Shown here: piece by piece, positions 1-13,130 of the stretch
How the letters are laid out: every line of letters begins with the position of its first letter
How positions within the stretch are numbered: the first letter of the stretch is position 1
Assembly (NCBI RefSeq): GCF_004798865.1
Contig: NW_025335268.1
Span: forward strand, 82,430,187 to 82,494,186
Reading direction: 5' to 3'
DNA length: 64,000 nucleotides
Source of the DNA: Varanus komodoensis
Lineage: Eukaryota; Chordata; Lepidosauria; Squamata; Varanidae
Position numbers and translations under genes: made by a program
Notes under the pieces: model-generated
Seen by the model: the letters and a program-made list of their open reading frames with translations, nothing else
Database searches by the model: none
Told to the model about the DNA's origin: nothing

Positions 1-3000
1 GATAATGCACATGTAATGGCAAATCATGCTTAGTTTTACAGAGAGCATGGATTATTTATTGATAATTATACCAGAAAGATGAGACAGGAAGCTATTATTT
101 CTGCAATTATGGAACAGAAACTGAAGCAATTGATGGTTCTTTGAGGATGTTGAAAAAGTCAGCCTTCAGTTTTCCCATTGTTGAAGGAATTGCTGTTGTT
201 TGTTTGATTGGTTTAATTGCCAAAGCACATGCATGGTGGCCTGTACCTTGAATGTGAGGGTAGACAATAGATCGGTTTGCATAATCACTGCAGAATCACC
301 ATGGCTTATTTAAACTAAGGTGGCCATTTTTTAATACGTTAGTGTTAAATAATCCATAGTGGATTGTACTGATAGTATGAACTAGGCTGCTGACATATAC
401 ATAAATCTTATCAAGATTGTAAAACTTATTTCTAAGTATAACAGTAAAATAATGACTAGGTCAAAAACCTTCATGGTTTCATAGTACCCATGGTCATAAT
501 TCCTGTTTTATATTCTGGGTCTCTCAGCACAAAATCTTTATTTTAGTTTTTAATCATTTTAAATAGTTTTTTTTTATTACATGAACCTTCCAGAGTACTT
601 GTGAATTGAGACAGCCACATTAATTTATATATATAGTTTATATAAATACATTAAATTAATAAATGTGCCACATTTTGTGCTACTCGATTCTATACCTTCT
701 ATTTCAAGATTGATAATATGCAGAGGACAGTGCGTTGACCAGATTTCCCTTGTACTTTCAAGCAAGATTTGATAGGTCAAGGATTGCAATGCCTGCATAC
801 CTGCCTGCTATTTAGACAGCAATGGATACATGAACACTTTGCCTTCGGGCCAAAGTCATGAGAAAAAACGCATTCCTGAAAGGAGCAGTGAAAGTTCTCT
901 GGCATCTGCCTAAGAGGCACCTGGGCAGCCCATATCATGCTACACATACTTTAGAGGAATTAAGGTGACTTCTATCTTTTATTGACCAACAGTCTCTTTT
1001 GCAGTATATCCCTTTAATCAGCCATTGACTTCTGTTACTAAGTAAGGTTGTATGGTGCTAAATACCAAAGGACTGAATGGCAAATATTCTGGCTAACCGT
1101 GTTTATTTTCATTAATCTCTAATGTCTTGACAATATATCTGCCTGCATTCAGTTGTAGTTCTTTGCCATCTGCTTCTGTACTCCAAATATAAACATGAGT
1201 TAAAATAGGAGTTCAGTTTGAAGTGGTATTAATTCAAGCTATCTATAGATGAAAAGCTTTCCATGATAATGTTAAAAGTTGTTATGGATAAAGTATAATA
1301 TGTCCCATAATTATGCATTTAAGTGGCAATACTCTGCACAGATTGTAAGGCTTTAAAATATGCTTTTTTTACTTGGAACATTAGTACAGATCAGATTGTA
1401 ACGCGCAAACTTCTTTATTTAAAAACAAAGTAAGAATTTGGCAACTTACCGTCGTCATGTATCTGGTACCAAACAAGCTCAGGAACAATTTATCTGAGAT
1501 TGTGTTTAGCAAGGTAAAAAGTGCCTACTGTTGCATGGTGGTGATTTCACTGTTACCAGTACAATGTTCACTTAATGTTTCTTGTTAAATATAGTCCTTG
1601 TGCCGTTTTTGGATCGCTTGCCATGTTTTCAGTTCAGGTGTGGGACTGACATTGCAAAATATATGCTTGCCTAGAGGCAAAAATACCTATAGGCCAGCTT
1701 TGCAAATTAGCCGACAAACTATTGTTTTCACCTATGAACTTCAATGTACCAAAGTAAGTCATTTGTTGTTTATCAAGATTGTAAAAGTGAACACAGCACA
1801 GCCATTGTGTCTGGTTGTTGGAAAATTCTAATCCAGATTACACTAATGGCATTTTCAAGCTGATATAAGCCAAACCTGGAGGTCTCCCTTTGAAATCAGT
1901 GTTAGTGTTAAATCTCTTAAATTGTGCTTTCAGGCATATTCAAGCCAAGGTATGGCTTGACACATACCTCTTCTAAGCATTAATGTGGGACTACTACTCT
2001 TTTGAATATATCTGAACCGGATGCAAATACCTGAATATGGTAAATATGTGCTGGGAGGAAGTGTGCTAGCTCCACCCTTTTCCTGCATTGCATTTGTTCT
2101 ATTTGTAGATGGTGACTATCTGAAAAGGCAAGCCTCTGGTATTCCTGGAGGTTCTTCATGTGAGCCAGAACAGCTATGATGTAGTCATGGCTTATGTTGA
2201 ATGGATTTAAGAGAGCAGCAGTGAGTTGTATGCAAAACCTGTCATGAACTTTCTGCTCTTTCTGCTGCAAGGATCCTGTCCCATGAGAGACGAGTGCTAA
2301 TTATCATGTCTTGCTTATATCTCTATGGCATTCATATTGATGTGAGTCAGGAAGAACTTATGATTGTACTTTGATTTAGAAGACAATGGAGGCAGGAAGG
2401 AAGGAATGTGTGAAGTACATATAATATTAATTTTAATCCACATGTATTTCTTTATACTAAAGTTGTGAGGCCCATATAACTAACATGTAAGAATGTTCTT
2501 AAGTGTCAAAACCCTCCAAGTGCTTCTGTCCTGTTGGAGAGAACATGATGGTGTACTTCACTCCAGAATGCCTAACCAGTTCTTGTAGTATAGTGTAAGG
2601 AATTTTAGTTATAGTACAATAATATCTCCTGTAATTTAGGAGACTCTTTAAAATGTTCTGGCTTGGGAACTTGCAAAACTTGTTTTGCCAAATTTAAATT
2701 AGAGAAGGATAGACAGTAAGTTACAACCTGGGAAGATTTAGTCATATGATCCTGAAAAGTGATTTATTTTGCTTAGTGTTTATTCTTTTATACATTCTGT
2801 TATTTATGTATTGCTTTGAACTTGAATAACTACCTCAGGGCTTAACTGGATCTAGATGGAGAAAAGATATCATGTCTTTATTGACAGGAGATAGGTTCAC
2901 ATTGGGACAATTGCCTTACAGTTAGGGATGTATAGATTTTGTTTAACCAGTTCCATCTCTTTCATCAATTGTCAGCTTTATCATCTATTCATTGATAGAC

Positions 3001-4172
3001 CCAGATTTTTAAAACCAGAATTTCCTTCCACTTGCACTAATTTACTAATGCAAATTCATGCAAATCCCCATCAGTACAAAGTAAAAAACTGGCCTGTGGA
3101 ATCCTCATGACTTGGAAGAGGCTAGTCCACAGTAGAATCCACAAGTCAGATTCATAAAAATTCACTGAATCTTTACCAGTTTCTCAGACACACCTTTTTA
3201 CAGTCCTGCTTTTCAAAGTCCTCTTCTAAACAGCTTGAAGAAAGTATATCAATTTCACTTCTGCTGTCAGAACTGGGAAGTGAGACTGACAAAGTCTGAC
3301 TTCCCTCATAGTACAAAGAGAAATTTGCAAAGATCAGTAATCCCAGTTAGTATGCTAAATTTATCTATGCCATTATGAAACTAAAGCTTTCCTGGGCACA
3401 ACTAGCTAGAGTAGAACCCTTCCTGTTTCTCACTTCATGCTTTGCTTTAGGCCCTTTTCTGAGAACAAATTTCTATAGAAGAATGATCACATGCTAGGGA
3501 TATACAAAGGGAATACAGAACTTTTACACAACTTGACAAAACAGTGGGGAAGGGAAAAAAGTTAGAGGCATTATGCAAAAATATTCCCCACCACACTTTC
3601 AATTGTAGAGGACAAACAAAGGAAACGAATATTTCCAACTGAAAAAAATTATAGAGTTAATATTGAAAGATTCCTATGATTGAAGCAGTAGTTTAGGCCT
3701 TTTAGTCCTCTTAGTAATATCTGCTCATTTTCTTCTTAAACGAAAGAGAAAGGATCAAGAAATCCTATAAATAGGTTTCATGCCAGTGCATGGCACAGTA
3801 TTGTGTTCTCTTCATTTAAATTAATTATTTATTGAGTGAGTTAAGTAGATATTAGAAAGAACTTATTCAAAGAATGAAACTTTATAGAGATGAGAGACAA
3901 AAAAGAATGTGAGTGAAAAGAAACTGTGTGTGTTGTGGGTGGAGAGGATCACAGCATAAAATACAGTGCCGGTGTTGTGTTGTAGACGTGTGTGCATGCA
4001 ATGCCATCTTGCTGTTGATCAGTTCTGGCTCTTGTTAAATGATAGCACCTGAAATACTTTGCTCGAGAGAGTCTGCATCCCTTTTTGTGTGCTTGGTCAG
4101 TGTATACATAGATGTGTACATTCTAGAGAAAGAACAGTCTCTTATCAGAGTGCACCTTTTCCCTGCTTGATA

Positions 4173-4258
4173 ATCTCCAGACATGTTGGATTGCATCCCT
4201 GGCCATACATGCTGGGGATGGTGGGAATTATAGTCCCACATCTAGAAGGCACCAGGCT
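4173..4258. mobile_element. Fold-back MITE-like element, copy 1
   Basis: Near-palindrome: tctccagacatgttggattg on the left pairs with the gggaattatagtcccacatc...agaaggc side on the right around the centre ggccatacatgctgggg. The same 'ACAACTCCCATCA' type of core recurs at least a dozen times in this window. Non-autonomous and without coding capacity; superfamily not assigned (hAT-like is possible). Confidence 0.6.
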
Positions 4259-5682
4259 GGGTGTTAAAGACACTCATAACATGCTTCTGTCACCAAATGT
4301 TGTGTATGTTTGAGAGTGAATAGTAATATAGTTCAAATAGGATGACGACTCAGGTTGTATGAATGGATGTGAGGCTTGATAAGTAAATTTCAGGCACTGA
4401 AATAGTAACATCTTAGTTTATAAGAATGTGTTGACATTGTTCTTCCAGGAACGGTAAGCCCAAGCATCACAGATATTTATATTGTGTGTCGTGTTTTGCT
4501 TAGGTATGATATCCTATTTTCATATTCACATGTGTCGTCAGGGAGAATCAGAGTTTATTTGTCCCAAAATCCCTTTTGACATCTCAGCTCTTGTGAGGCA
4601 ATAAGGCAGAATCAAATGGCATTCACACAATCACGACTTCATTTGGCTTGAACTGTAACTTCTTGGGATGTTAAGATCTATAGTATCAGGTATAGAGCCC
4701 AGGCAAGACAATAATTGAGATCTTAACAATGGGGAAAATCATAATCTATGGAATGAAGAACAGTCATACCCTCTGAACTGAAGTTCAAAGCTTCAGTTCC
4801 AGTTAAAATGCTAACAATATTGAAGCTAGAGAAATGCGACTGCATAAGCAAATGAATAACAAAGATAAGGAATTTTCAAGAAGACTGGAGAGGAAGATCA
4901 GTTGTATCTAGAGGCTCTTGGTTGAACTGCTTGAAATAAAGAGTTGATGAGATCCAGAAAAATTCATCTGAAACAGAACAGAATACTTGTCCAGCCTGTT
5001 GATCATCTGACATACTGATTCATAATGTTTGCCTCTAGCTTTCCAGAGGCAGCTTTGCTCTGCTGATTTTATCTCATAACTAATGTTCTACTGGGGTAGG
5101 GAATAGCAAATGGGTGCTTGTTTCTCCATAGATAAGGCTTTGTGGGATGTAAGTATTTCTGACGGTTGCCTAAAATCATAAGACAGGCACCAGAGTAGAG
5201 TGGAGAAGTCAGCTAGGAAGGAATCACAAGGAACACTATTAAAAAGCATTTAGATCCTGGGTTTATTTTCAGAGGTAAGTTGCACCATGATCAGAAAAGT
5301 CCAAGTAGAAAAAATGACCTTCAAAGCAGAGAATAGGTTGTTAATGGGAACAAACATCTTGATGACCCAGATGTTGGATCCATGGTACAATAAAAACCAG
5401 AAGGAACACTAGCTGAATTCTGAGAAACAAGAAGCTCAGGGCACTTCCTTCCCTCTTGATTTTTTTTTCCCCCCATCTAGCTTGTTATACACAGTAGCAT
5501 AGCTCAATAGTTAAAGAAAAGCATTTCATGAAGGAATTAGTCAGAGAGGGTTTGACCTGGCTGGGAGGTGGAATGTTGTAGGAATAGATAAATGTCCCAC
5601 CAGGGCTCTGGATTGGCCAATTCAGAGGTACCATTCTGTCTTAGCTGGATAGTGGCATGGTAAGTGATTGAATCCCCCCTCT

Positions 5683-5683
<1 letters not shown>

Positions 5684-5751
<68 letters not shown>
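5684..5751. repeat. Compound microsatellite (CA)n(GA)n
   Basis: An uninterrupted CA tract at 5684-5718 passes directly into a GA tract at 5719-5751, followed by imperfect GCGAGCAA units. Its purity suggests a highly length-variable locus. Confidence 0.97.
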
Positions 5752-5756
<5 letters not shown>

Positions 5757-5799
5757 AAGCGAGCAACCTCCTTTAATTAAGGCGAAAGCATGAACATTC

Positions 5800-6248
5800 T
5801 ACCTCTTTCCCAAAATGCTACAAAAACCCTTAACTTTTAAACATGAAATTTTCTTGTTAGGCATTATACTGGAAGATATTAGCAAACAAGAAATGTATTT
5901 GATGCTACATTTAATCACAGCGGCAAGGATTGCGCTTGCTCAATACTGGAAGTGTGAGGAACTGATTTTAAAAAAGATTCTGGACTGTGCAGAAATGGAC
6001 AGATTGACTCTATCACTGAAGGAGAAAGAAGATACTGACTTCTATCAAACTTGGGACCGTTTTTATGACTGGCTGGAGAAACGGGACTTGGCTTAGATTT
6101 AAAGATGTTTTTAAATTTTTATAAATCAATTTGAATATGATTATAGAATGTTAAAAAGATATGTTGTAGGGGGTTGACCCAGTACGTCCAATGAATTTGA
6201 TGATTGATGTTTTTAGTTTTTAGTTTAAAATCTTTATAAAAAAATTGT
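5800..6248 (+). mobile_element. L1-type LINE, ORF2 C-terminal end and 3' tail
   Basis: An uninterrupted reading frame at 5815-6096 (93 codons) reads LITAARIALAQYWK, CAEMDRLTLSLKEKE and WDRFYDWLEK. This matches the pattern at the end of reptile L1 ORF2 proteins (ITAARI.aAQ.WK ... AEMdkLT ... W..fydwL). A stop is followed by an AT-rich 3' segment ending in an A-rich stretch near 6240. It is 5'-truncated, typical of target-primed insertion. The open frame suggests a fairly recent insertion. Assignment is by recalled motif, not search. Confidence 0.7.
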
Positions 6249-8489
6249 ACCTCTTTCCCCTTTGCAATATTAACAGCATTCTGGACAATGCCCTATGGAA
6301 TAAATAGATTCCCGAGTCACACTGTCAGGGTAAAATTACATGCATAGCACATATTACACGTGCCAGAAAGCAAGCATGTTTGGAGCTGCTTTGTAACATA
6401 GTAGGGCAGTGTGGACTATCTGTCGTAGTCTGAGGTGCTCTTCTGAACATTTAGTTTGATAATGTCTGTATGCTTGATTCTTTCAGTAAAGTTGTTGCTT
6501 CTTTTAATCCCAGCTATTAGCATATGAAACTTTCTTTTCCTGTTATCTGCAAAACATTGTATGGAAGACTATTTATTCATCAGCAGTGAATTTAGTCAAA
6601 CAGGTTAACTTCTGCATGCAGTTGCATGTCCACAACATGGAAAAGGACTTCACATCATCATGAAACTTGGACCACAGTGCTTAAACTTTAATAATTTACT
6701 TGGTCTTTCTCAAAAAGACATGCTGAACAAATTAGTCAAGTCATCTAGTCCTGCATTCTGTTCACACCTGTTCCCTGTGAAAAACCCACAAGCAGGACAT
6801 GAACAAGACAGCATCCTTCCAGCAACCAGTATGCATGAGCATATTCCCTCTAATGCTGGAGTTAGCATATGGCCATCAGGAATACTAGCCATTGATATCC
6901 TTATCCTTCAGGAATGTGCCTAACCCTCACCCTTTAAAGCCATTCAGATGGGTGACCATCACTGCAGCAGTTCCCTTCCCACCCATAAACTTTTTTTTAA
7001 AGATCCAGTAGCAGAGTTTCCTCTGACATAAATATTTTCAATTTCAAAAAAGATCTGCGTTAGTAAAAATCTATTCTTTATAAACTGGGAAATGGGTTTT
7101 TTTTTGGGGGGGCAGGGTATTTTTTGCTGAAAAATGAAAACTAAACACTTTGCAAGCAACCCAGTATTGCCTCTTTCTCATCATATATAAAGGATCCTAA
7201 ACTTAGTAGACTAGACAGTAGTTGATTTGAAAGTGTTTCCTTGATTTAGCCACTGGAGTTTCTTGAACTAAGGTAGAAAAAAATGAATACTAAGCTAGCA
7301 TAAATCTGGTAAGATCAAGATACAATTTTTCTGAATGAAGATGTCAGTTACACTTGTTCCACCTAAGTTGTCTTTTCCAGAAGTGTTTCATGCGCATTTC
7401 ATTTTCTTATCTATATACATTTCTCCATGCACTTCAATTGTATTTTGAGATTGAAACCACATTACACCACTTTACTGAATAGTGCTTATGTTTGTGCCAC
7501 TCTGTTTTGCACACATCAGATCTCATACTTGTCTCTTCCTTGGCAAGTTTACTGTAGTGACCTTCAAGTCAGTTCAACGTGTGCACACTTGAGCCAAATA
7601 GTGGAGCTGGTCACTCTTTCTGGCACATGTTTGCTCATACAAACTGCAGGTTCTATACATAAAAATGGAGTTCATTGTAACAAGCTAATCCTGACCAATG
7701 TAATATCAACAGTGCTTGTTATTTATGCATTAAAGCAATGAAGGGAGTTTCAAGTACATAATTAAATGATGTGGTTAGATAGTATCAAAATGTATAAGAG
7801 CTGTCAGCATTAAGCAGTTTGCAAAGCAACCTGAAATGCCAGTGGTTCCTCATTAAGCATTGAGTTAAAGTTATTGTTTGTGACAGAATTTAGTTTCTGT
7901 GCTAGTGCTTTATTTCAAAGAAAGATAAATTTGTGCAATATTTTAAGCTTTTCTGCAGATAAGCTCCTATATAGCAGGGCAAATCAGGACACTGTTCCAA
8001 TATAACACAAAGTTGCTTTTTATTGCTCTCCAAGAGCAATGAAAAACCTTTGTACCTTCCAAGACTTTTTTGTTTGCTTCTTTTAAAGGATCCAGTTTAG
8101 ATTATTAGGCCAGATAGTCTTGTGTTAAAATAGCTATTATTAATGTAAGACTGCCTTCTATTCAAATGAATTCTTTTGACTTCAAAGTTTAGCATATTTA
8201 CATTCTATTTATATACTATGCAAATTGTCCAGTGAGGCAAAAATCCCCAAAGTAAGATTGCATTTTCTCTAGGGATTTCACATACAACAGCCATATCAAA
8301 ATCACATATTCTGAAAGCTTTGATTTTACGGCATTTACAAACCACAACTTAGTTGACTCCACATTATGTCCCGTAACATGATCTTTTTTGATTCTTTCCC
8401 TGCTCATTGAAACTTCAGAGGAAGTGGGTAAATATATCCCGGAGGCTTAGTTATGTAGGCATCTAGTAACATGAAACTTCTTTGATCCC

Positions 8490-8640
8490 GGTTTTCAGTG
8501 TAGCACTGCCACTAACTTTAAATTTAGGAGATCCTAGTTCCAAGTCCTGCTTCCCCCTGAAATTTCAAAATGACCTTGGATGAGTTTTGGCTAATGTACC
8601 TTGCAGGGCTTGCTGTGACTTTAAAACTGTTGAAGCCTGT
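8490..8640 (+). mobile_element. tRNA-type SINE remnant
   Basis: The series cctagttccaagtcctgc (degraded B-box region), then aatgaccttggatgagttttgg and taccttgcagggcttgctgtgac, resembles common reptile SINEs that read 'gggttcaaatcc...tgaccttgggc...cctcacagggttgttgtga'. Heavily diverged. Confidence 0.45.
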
Positions 8641-9003
8641 GTTGTAATCAGTACTTATGACAGGATAAGAAAGAAATTAAACCCTGCTCAGAAAAGGAAA
8701 AGGGAGGCCTCTTTGTTTAAAGGTCCTTGGTTTTTATATATTCTATATTCGAATGAGAGATCTGTGAGGCTCTTGAGAGATAATACTAAGTCAGGAAAAG
8801 CTAAGAATGATGCTGGCTAAATGCAAGGGAGCTATTTTATCCATCTAAACTAGAATTGTACATAGACAGCATTTATTTTCCATTCAGTATGATCTAGCCA
8901 TTGTTCTAGCTATATGGGTTTTCTGCAAAAATTTGATTTGGAAAAAAAATCCAATACTGGTTAGGCCAATTTTCAAACAATAATTTACATCAAGAAACTT
9001 TCC

Positions 9004-9133
9004 CTAGTCTGGTGCCCTCAGCTGTTTGGATTTCAGCTCCCATTAGCCACAGACTACATGGCTACATGGTTAAGCATGCTTGGATTGGAATTCAAATTGC
9101 ATGGAGAACATCAGGATAAGAATGGCTACCCTA
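9004..9133. mobile_element. Fold-back MITE-like element, copy 2
   Basis: Contains ttggatttcagctcccatt and, inverted, ttggattggaattcaaattgcatgg, with ctagtctggtgccc at the left edge and atggctaccctag at the right. Same family as the other copies, diverged. Confidence 0.5.
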
Positions 9134-9163
9134 GAATGAACTAATTTAGAATATTTGTATGTA

Positions 9164-9662
9164 CAGTAGACTCTTGACTATCCGGCTCATGATTATCTGA
9201 CCTCCATACTATCCGGCCTAGTTAAAAAATAACTATCAATGAACAGTAAAATAAGTTTAAATAATTTTGTAAGAATTAAGGCTACATTTTACATTAATGT
9301 TTTGTTTATTTTAAAAGTGTATGCATTCATATGTACAGTGTACATGATTTTATGTTTCCTGCAATTAAGCTAGACATTATAATATTTATCTTAAAATGTG
9401 TACAATATTTTTATCCTTGGACTTCCTTTTTCTGTAATAAATTTTTAAAATGTACAGTACAGTACATAACAAACATAAAGTACCGGTCTGTACTAAGAGG
9501 TCAGAAAATATGAATAAGAGCGGGTTTTGGTATAAGAAGGGTGTTATTAATGGTACGGGTTGGGTAGGAAGTGAACATTTATAGAACTCTGGCCTATCCA
9601 CCTTTTTTTTGTTATCCGGCCTGCCCTTCCGCCACATTAGGCCGGATAGTTGGAGTCTACTG
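9164..9662. mobile_element. Tigger-type mariner MITE with TA target duplication
   Basis: Terminal inverted repeats CAGTAGACTCTTGACTATCC on the left and GGATAGTTGGAGTCTACTG on the right are nearly perfect and flanked on both sides by TA (9162-9163, 9663-9664), the Tc1/mariner signature. A secondary tatccggc motif recurs inside both ends. The 499-bp body is AT-rich with no transposase frame, so it is a non-autonomous deletion derivative. Confidence 0.85.
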
Positions 9663-9938
9663 TATTGTCATTTGTAGAAAACTTGTGTTTTGAAAATGCC
9701 CTTCAGGACAAATAGGATAAAGAGGTGTAAAGTAGATCTGAACAATGTTTTAAGATGTTTTGGAAGAAGAGAAGTAGGATCCTTCTCCCATTTCCTCTCC
9801 TAACAAATTGGGTAATATAGCACAGACTGGACACTGTGGAGAGCCATAGGGCAGGTATATTTTCTTGGACAGAGTAGATTTACGCTGGTCTTGCTGCCCA
9901 GCATCCCCCCGCTTGCCATGTAACGGTGACAGGAAAGA

Positions 9939-9959
9939 AGGGAGGGAGGGAGGGAGGGA
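9939..9959. repeat. (GGGA)n short simple repeat
   Basis: Five near-perfect GGGA units within a purine-rich stretch. Confidence 0.85.
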
Positions 9960-11685
9960 CGAACAAATCCCTTTCTTTCCCCATGCATTAACCCTCCACT
10001 TAAACACCACTTTTCATTGAAGGGAAAGTGTGGTTTGTATTTTGGGATGGGTGAAGGCAGCAGGGACTGTCTGGCAGATTTTTGAATCCCCCGGGTTAAA
10101 AGAAAGAAAGGAAGGCAGGCAGAGCGAGCAACAGCATGCATCAAACTTCAGCAATTAGCCAATGTATACATATAATGATCTTGCCCACTTGAAATAAGTA
10201 TTTTAATTAACAGATTAATTAATTAACAGATTATACAAACTAAGGATCTTCCCAAGGAAGATTCATCAATCTTTCAGAAGGAAGGATAAGGCTGTACAGC
10301 CAGCAAATAGGTTTCATATACTTTATCCATTTATTTCTATGAAATGTATATGCTTCCTCATAATCTAAAGTTATATAAGCAGCTTACATGTTGTTGGACT
10401 GACTGGTTTCATACTTACATTAATGTGTTATGCAGAAGAGACCATAGAAACTTACTTGAGGTTCAGTGTGAGGGTTAGGGTTAGAAGAGTATCCATATGC
10501 AATGTTCACTGTCATTATCTTCCATGTTCCTATGAATACCAACACTATCCATTTACTGGAAAATGCTGAAGTATTTTTAAAGCATCTCCCATGCAGCAGC
10601 TTCCATGAGCACCAAAAAAAATAGGATTTGTGCTTGAGGCTTTCACTAAACATATAATTAAAAGAACACGTTTGAAAGGTGTGCGAGTGTCCATGATTGT
10701 CTGTCTCACTGTCATTATAGTGGCAGCTTTGCCTTTGGCCAATTTAACAACTCCTTTGATGCCTTTTACTCAAACAAAAATAGATATCCATATAATTGGC
10801 AGATCCCTCAAGACAAAACTAAATTCTGTACAAAGGAGCTTGCTTGTTATATGCTGTTCTGTGTTAATACTGTCTCAGACATTTTTTTCAGTTGTTAGTA
10901 TAGCAGTAATAGCGTTCTTTTCAATATCATGGCCTTGTTTGGTTTCTCTTGTTGGACAGAAAACTGCTTGGGAAGGCTGTGCATTCTTGCATGCTTATGG
11001 GAATGTTTTTTCAACTGCTTTGTTGGAATTTCTTATATTTAAAAATCTCTTTAACAACTCCCACCAGAATTATATTATTAAAAAATTAAATGTGTTACTC
11101 TAGCTTTTAAGTGACTAAGAATTACAGAGATCACTGTTTCAGCTTTGCTACCTGGGTGTGGTGTTCACCAAAACAGTCATGAAAGTTTGTTTATTGGTGT
11201 GTTGCAATAGTGTTTGGGGATCTAATCATATGTTAAATGCCCCATGGTAGATAGATGACATGGTTGAATATGTTAATAGGCCTTTTCTGAACAGTGTATA
11301 CAATGTTTATGTTTAAATCAATGCTCTGTAGCAAAGGCAGATCGTGATAAGCAGGTCTTGTCAAATCAAATGGGCTCTTGAGTATTTTATTGCTTTGCTC
11401 AGCTGAGTTTTTCTCTGTTTGCTTTTTGATAAGCAGGTTACATACCTCTTTAATAGTACTGCATAACTACACTGGAATGGGCATAGTTGAAAGCAGCCTC
11501 CATTTGTCTTTGCTAATTTCTTTCAGCTGTTTGTTGTGTATCGTCTGTATTTTATTAAATCTTTCTTAAAGGGATAGCTGTGAAATGCGTTAACTTATAA
11601 TCCTGTGCATACTTACAACAGATACAGATACAAGTTGTATGGAGGAATTCTTCAGCTGGATATCGGTATATAGGCTGAAGCCTTC

Positions 11686-11817
11686 CCTTCCAGATGTGTT
11701 GNNNNNNNNNNNNNNNNNNNNNNNNNNNNNNNNNNNNNNNNNNNNNNNNNNNNNNNNNNNNNNNNNNNNNNNNNNNNNNNNNNNNNNNNNNNNNNNNNNN
11801 NCAACACATCTGGAAGG
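11686..11817. mobile_element. Palindromic MITE-like element interrupted by the assembly gap
   Basis: The 16 bases left of the gap (CCTTCCAGATGTGTTG, 11686-11701) are the exact reverse complement of the 16 bases right of it (CAACACATCTGGAAGG, 11802-11817). These arms match the ends of the fold-back family seen elsewhere in the window, so the missing bases probably form the rest of a hairpin-forming element. Confidence 0.7.
11702..11801. other. Assembly gap, 100 N
   Basis: Exactly 100 N, usually a placeholder for a gap of unknown size. True length cannot be inferred. Confidence 0.99.
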
Positions 11818-12980
11818 CCTTGATTGGGGAAAGGCTGCTATAGAGCTTTCATCTAATCTTTAAGTTGGAAGAGCCTTTATTAGATTCATTATTCTCGAAA
11901 GCTAAATTTGCCATTAGAGTTGAGCCCTTTATCTATGTTGTCCATATAGTTTCTTATAAATGTACTCTTTTTGTAGTTGCAGTACAGGCAAGGTTAAAAA
12001 AAAAACTCTTTTCTTAAGAATTAATATGTGGGTGGGGTAGAAAATGAATGTGCCCTTTTTAACCTTGCCATGTTTGCCTCAGGGAAGCTTCTGCCTTCAG
12101 CTTCTGTCCTCATTAATTTGAGCTACTTTGTTTTAGAGTACAAGGTGTTGATATACTTCAGAGGATTATATATTGCTTGTATGGTAGTAGGGGAAAAAAA
12201 ACAATTGTACTGAAGGTCTTACTGCATGTATAGTAAAAATGAAAAAAAGAACAAATAATGCTTTGGGAACAAATATAAAATCAGGAGATTTCCTAATCAT
12301 GCAAGTAGCAGTATAGTAATGTATTGGTTGCTCTGCATTATTGGAGTGAAAACTGTAGAATTCATAGTACAGTGCAATGCTTAGCGAATTAATTTTTCTG
12401 TAAATTAAATTGTTGGTCTGTTATCCTCTGCGTAATCTAGGTGCCTGTGTCCAATGCAAGCAGAACAGAGATTGCTTATACAGCAGTGGGGTGGAGGTTA
12501 CTTTGTAACAAACTCTGTATGCAGTTGCAAAAACTCTGGACATCACTAGAACACATGAAAACAGGATGTTGTCCTTTATCAGAACTGGGTGTTGAACGAA
12601 TTCATGTGAACTGCCTCTTGTTTGAGACAGTTTCTTTATGGTTTTGCTATTTGTTCCCTTTAAGTTTGCATAAATTGTGGCCTTACTGTTGTCAGAGTAA
12701 GGAAGCTTATCACTTGTTATGGTCTCCCAAGAGCTTTCATAAAAATGTTAAAACTTGATTGTTATATAATCAATGCACCATACCGTGTTTACTTAAGACA
12801 GGCAATATAAAACAGGTGCAGTTTTCCACTTGCTTCTTAGTTGCACTTACCAGAGCAAGCAAAAATAAATTGTTTTAAGACTTGGAACTTTTAGGTACTC
12901 TAAGGTAATATAAAGCAAGCTTCTGAAACAGAGCTGTGTTGCTTCATACACTGATAGAATCCAGTTTCCATTATTTGATC

Positions 12981-13042
12981 CTTGGCCATGCTGGCTAGAG
13001 TTGATGAGAGTTAAAAAAATGCTTTGAGGGCCACACATTCCC
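12981..13042. mobile_element. Fold-back MITE-like fragment, copy 4
   Basis: ccttggccatgctggctagagttgatgagagtt followed by gagggccacacattccc corresponds to one half of the family; the other half is not seen. Confidence 0.5.
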
Positions 13043-13061
13043 TAGCTGTGCTAAAATGTTC

Positions 13062-13130
13062 ACTTCCTTTGGAAGGGGCTTCCAGATAAGGAGCCCCAAA
13101 AATGACCTCAGGGTCTAAGTAGGTACATAT
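13062..13130 (-). mobile_element. L2/CR1-like LINE fragment
   Basis: ttggaaggggcttccagataaggagcccc...atgacctcagggtct closely parallels 13479-13530 in the adjacent LINE, the region encoding the ORF2 C-terminus on the minus strand. It may be a separate small insertion or a duplicated piece. Confidence 0.6.

Noticed and set aside
1980-2270. 96-codon minus-strand ORF as a gene or LINE piece
   Set aside because: No motif recognised and no supporting flank; treated as chance.
10470-10485. Telomere-like gggttagggttag
   Set aside because: Only two TTAGGG units; common by chance and not an interstitial telomere array.
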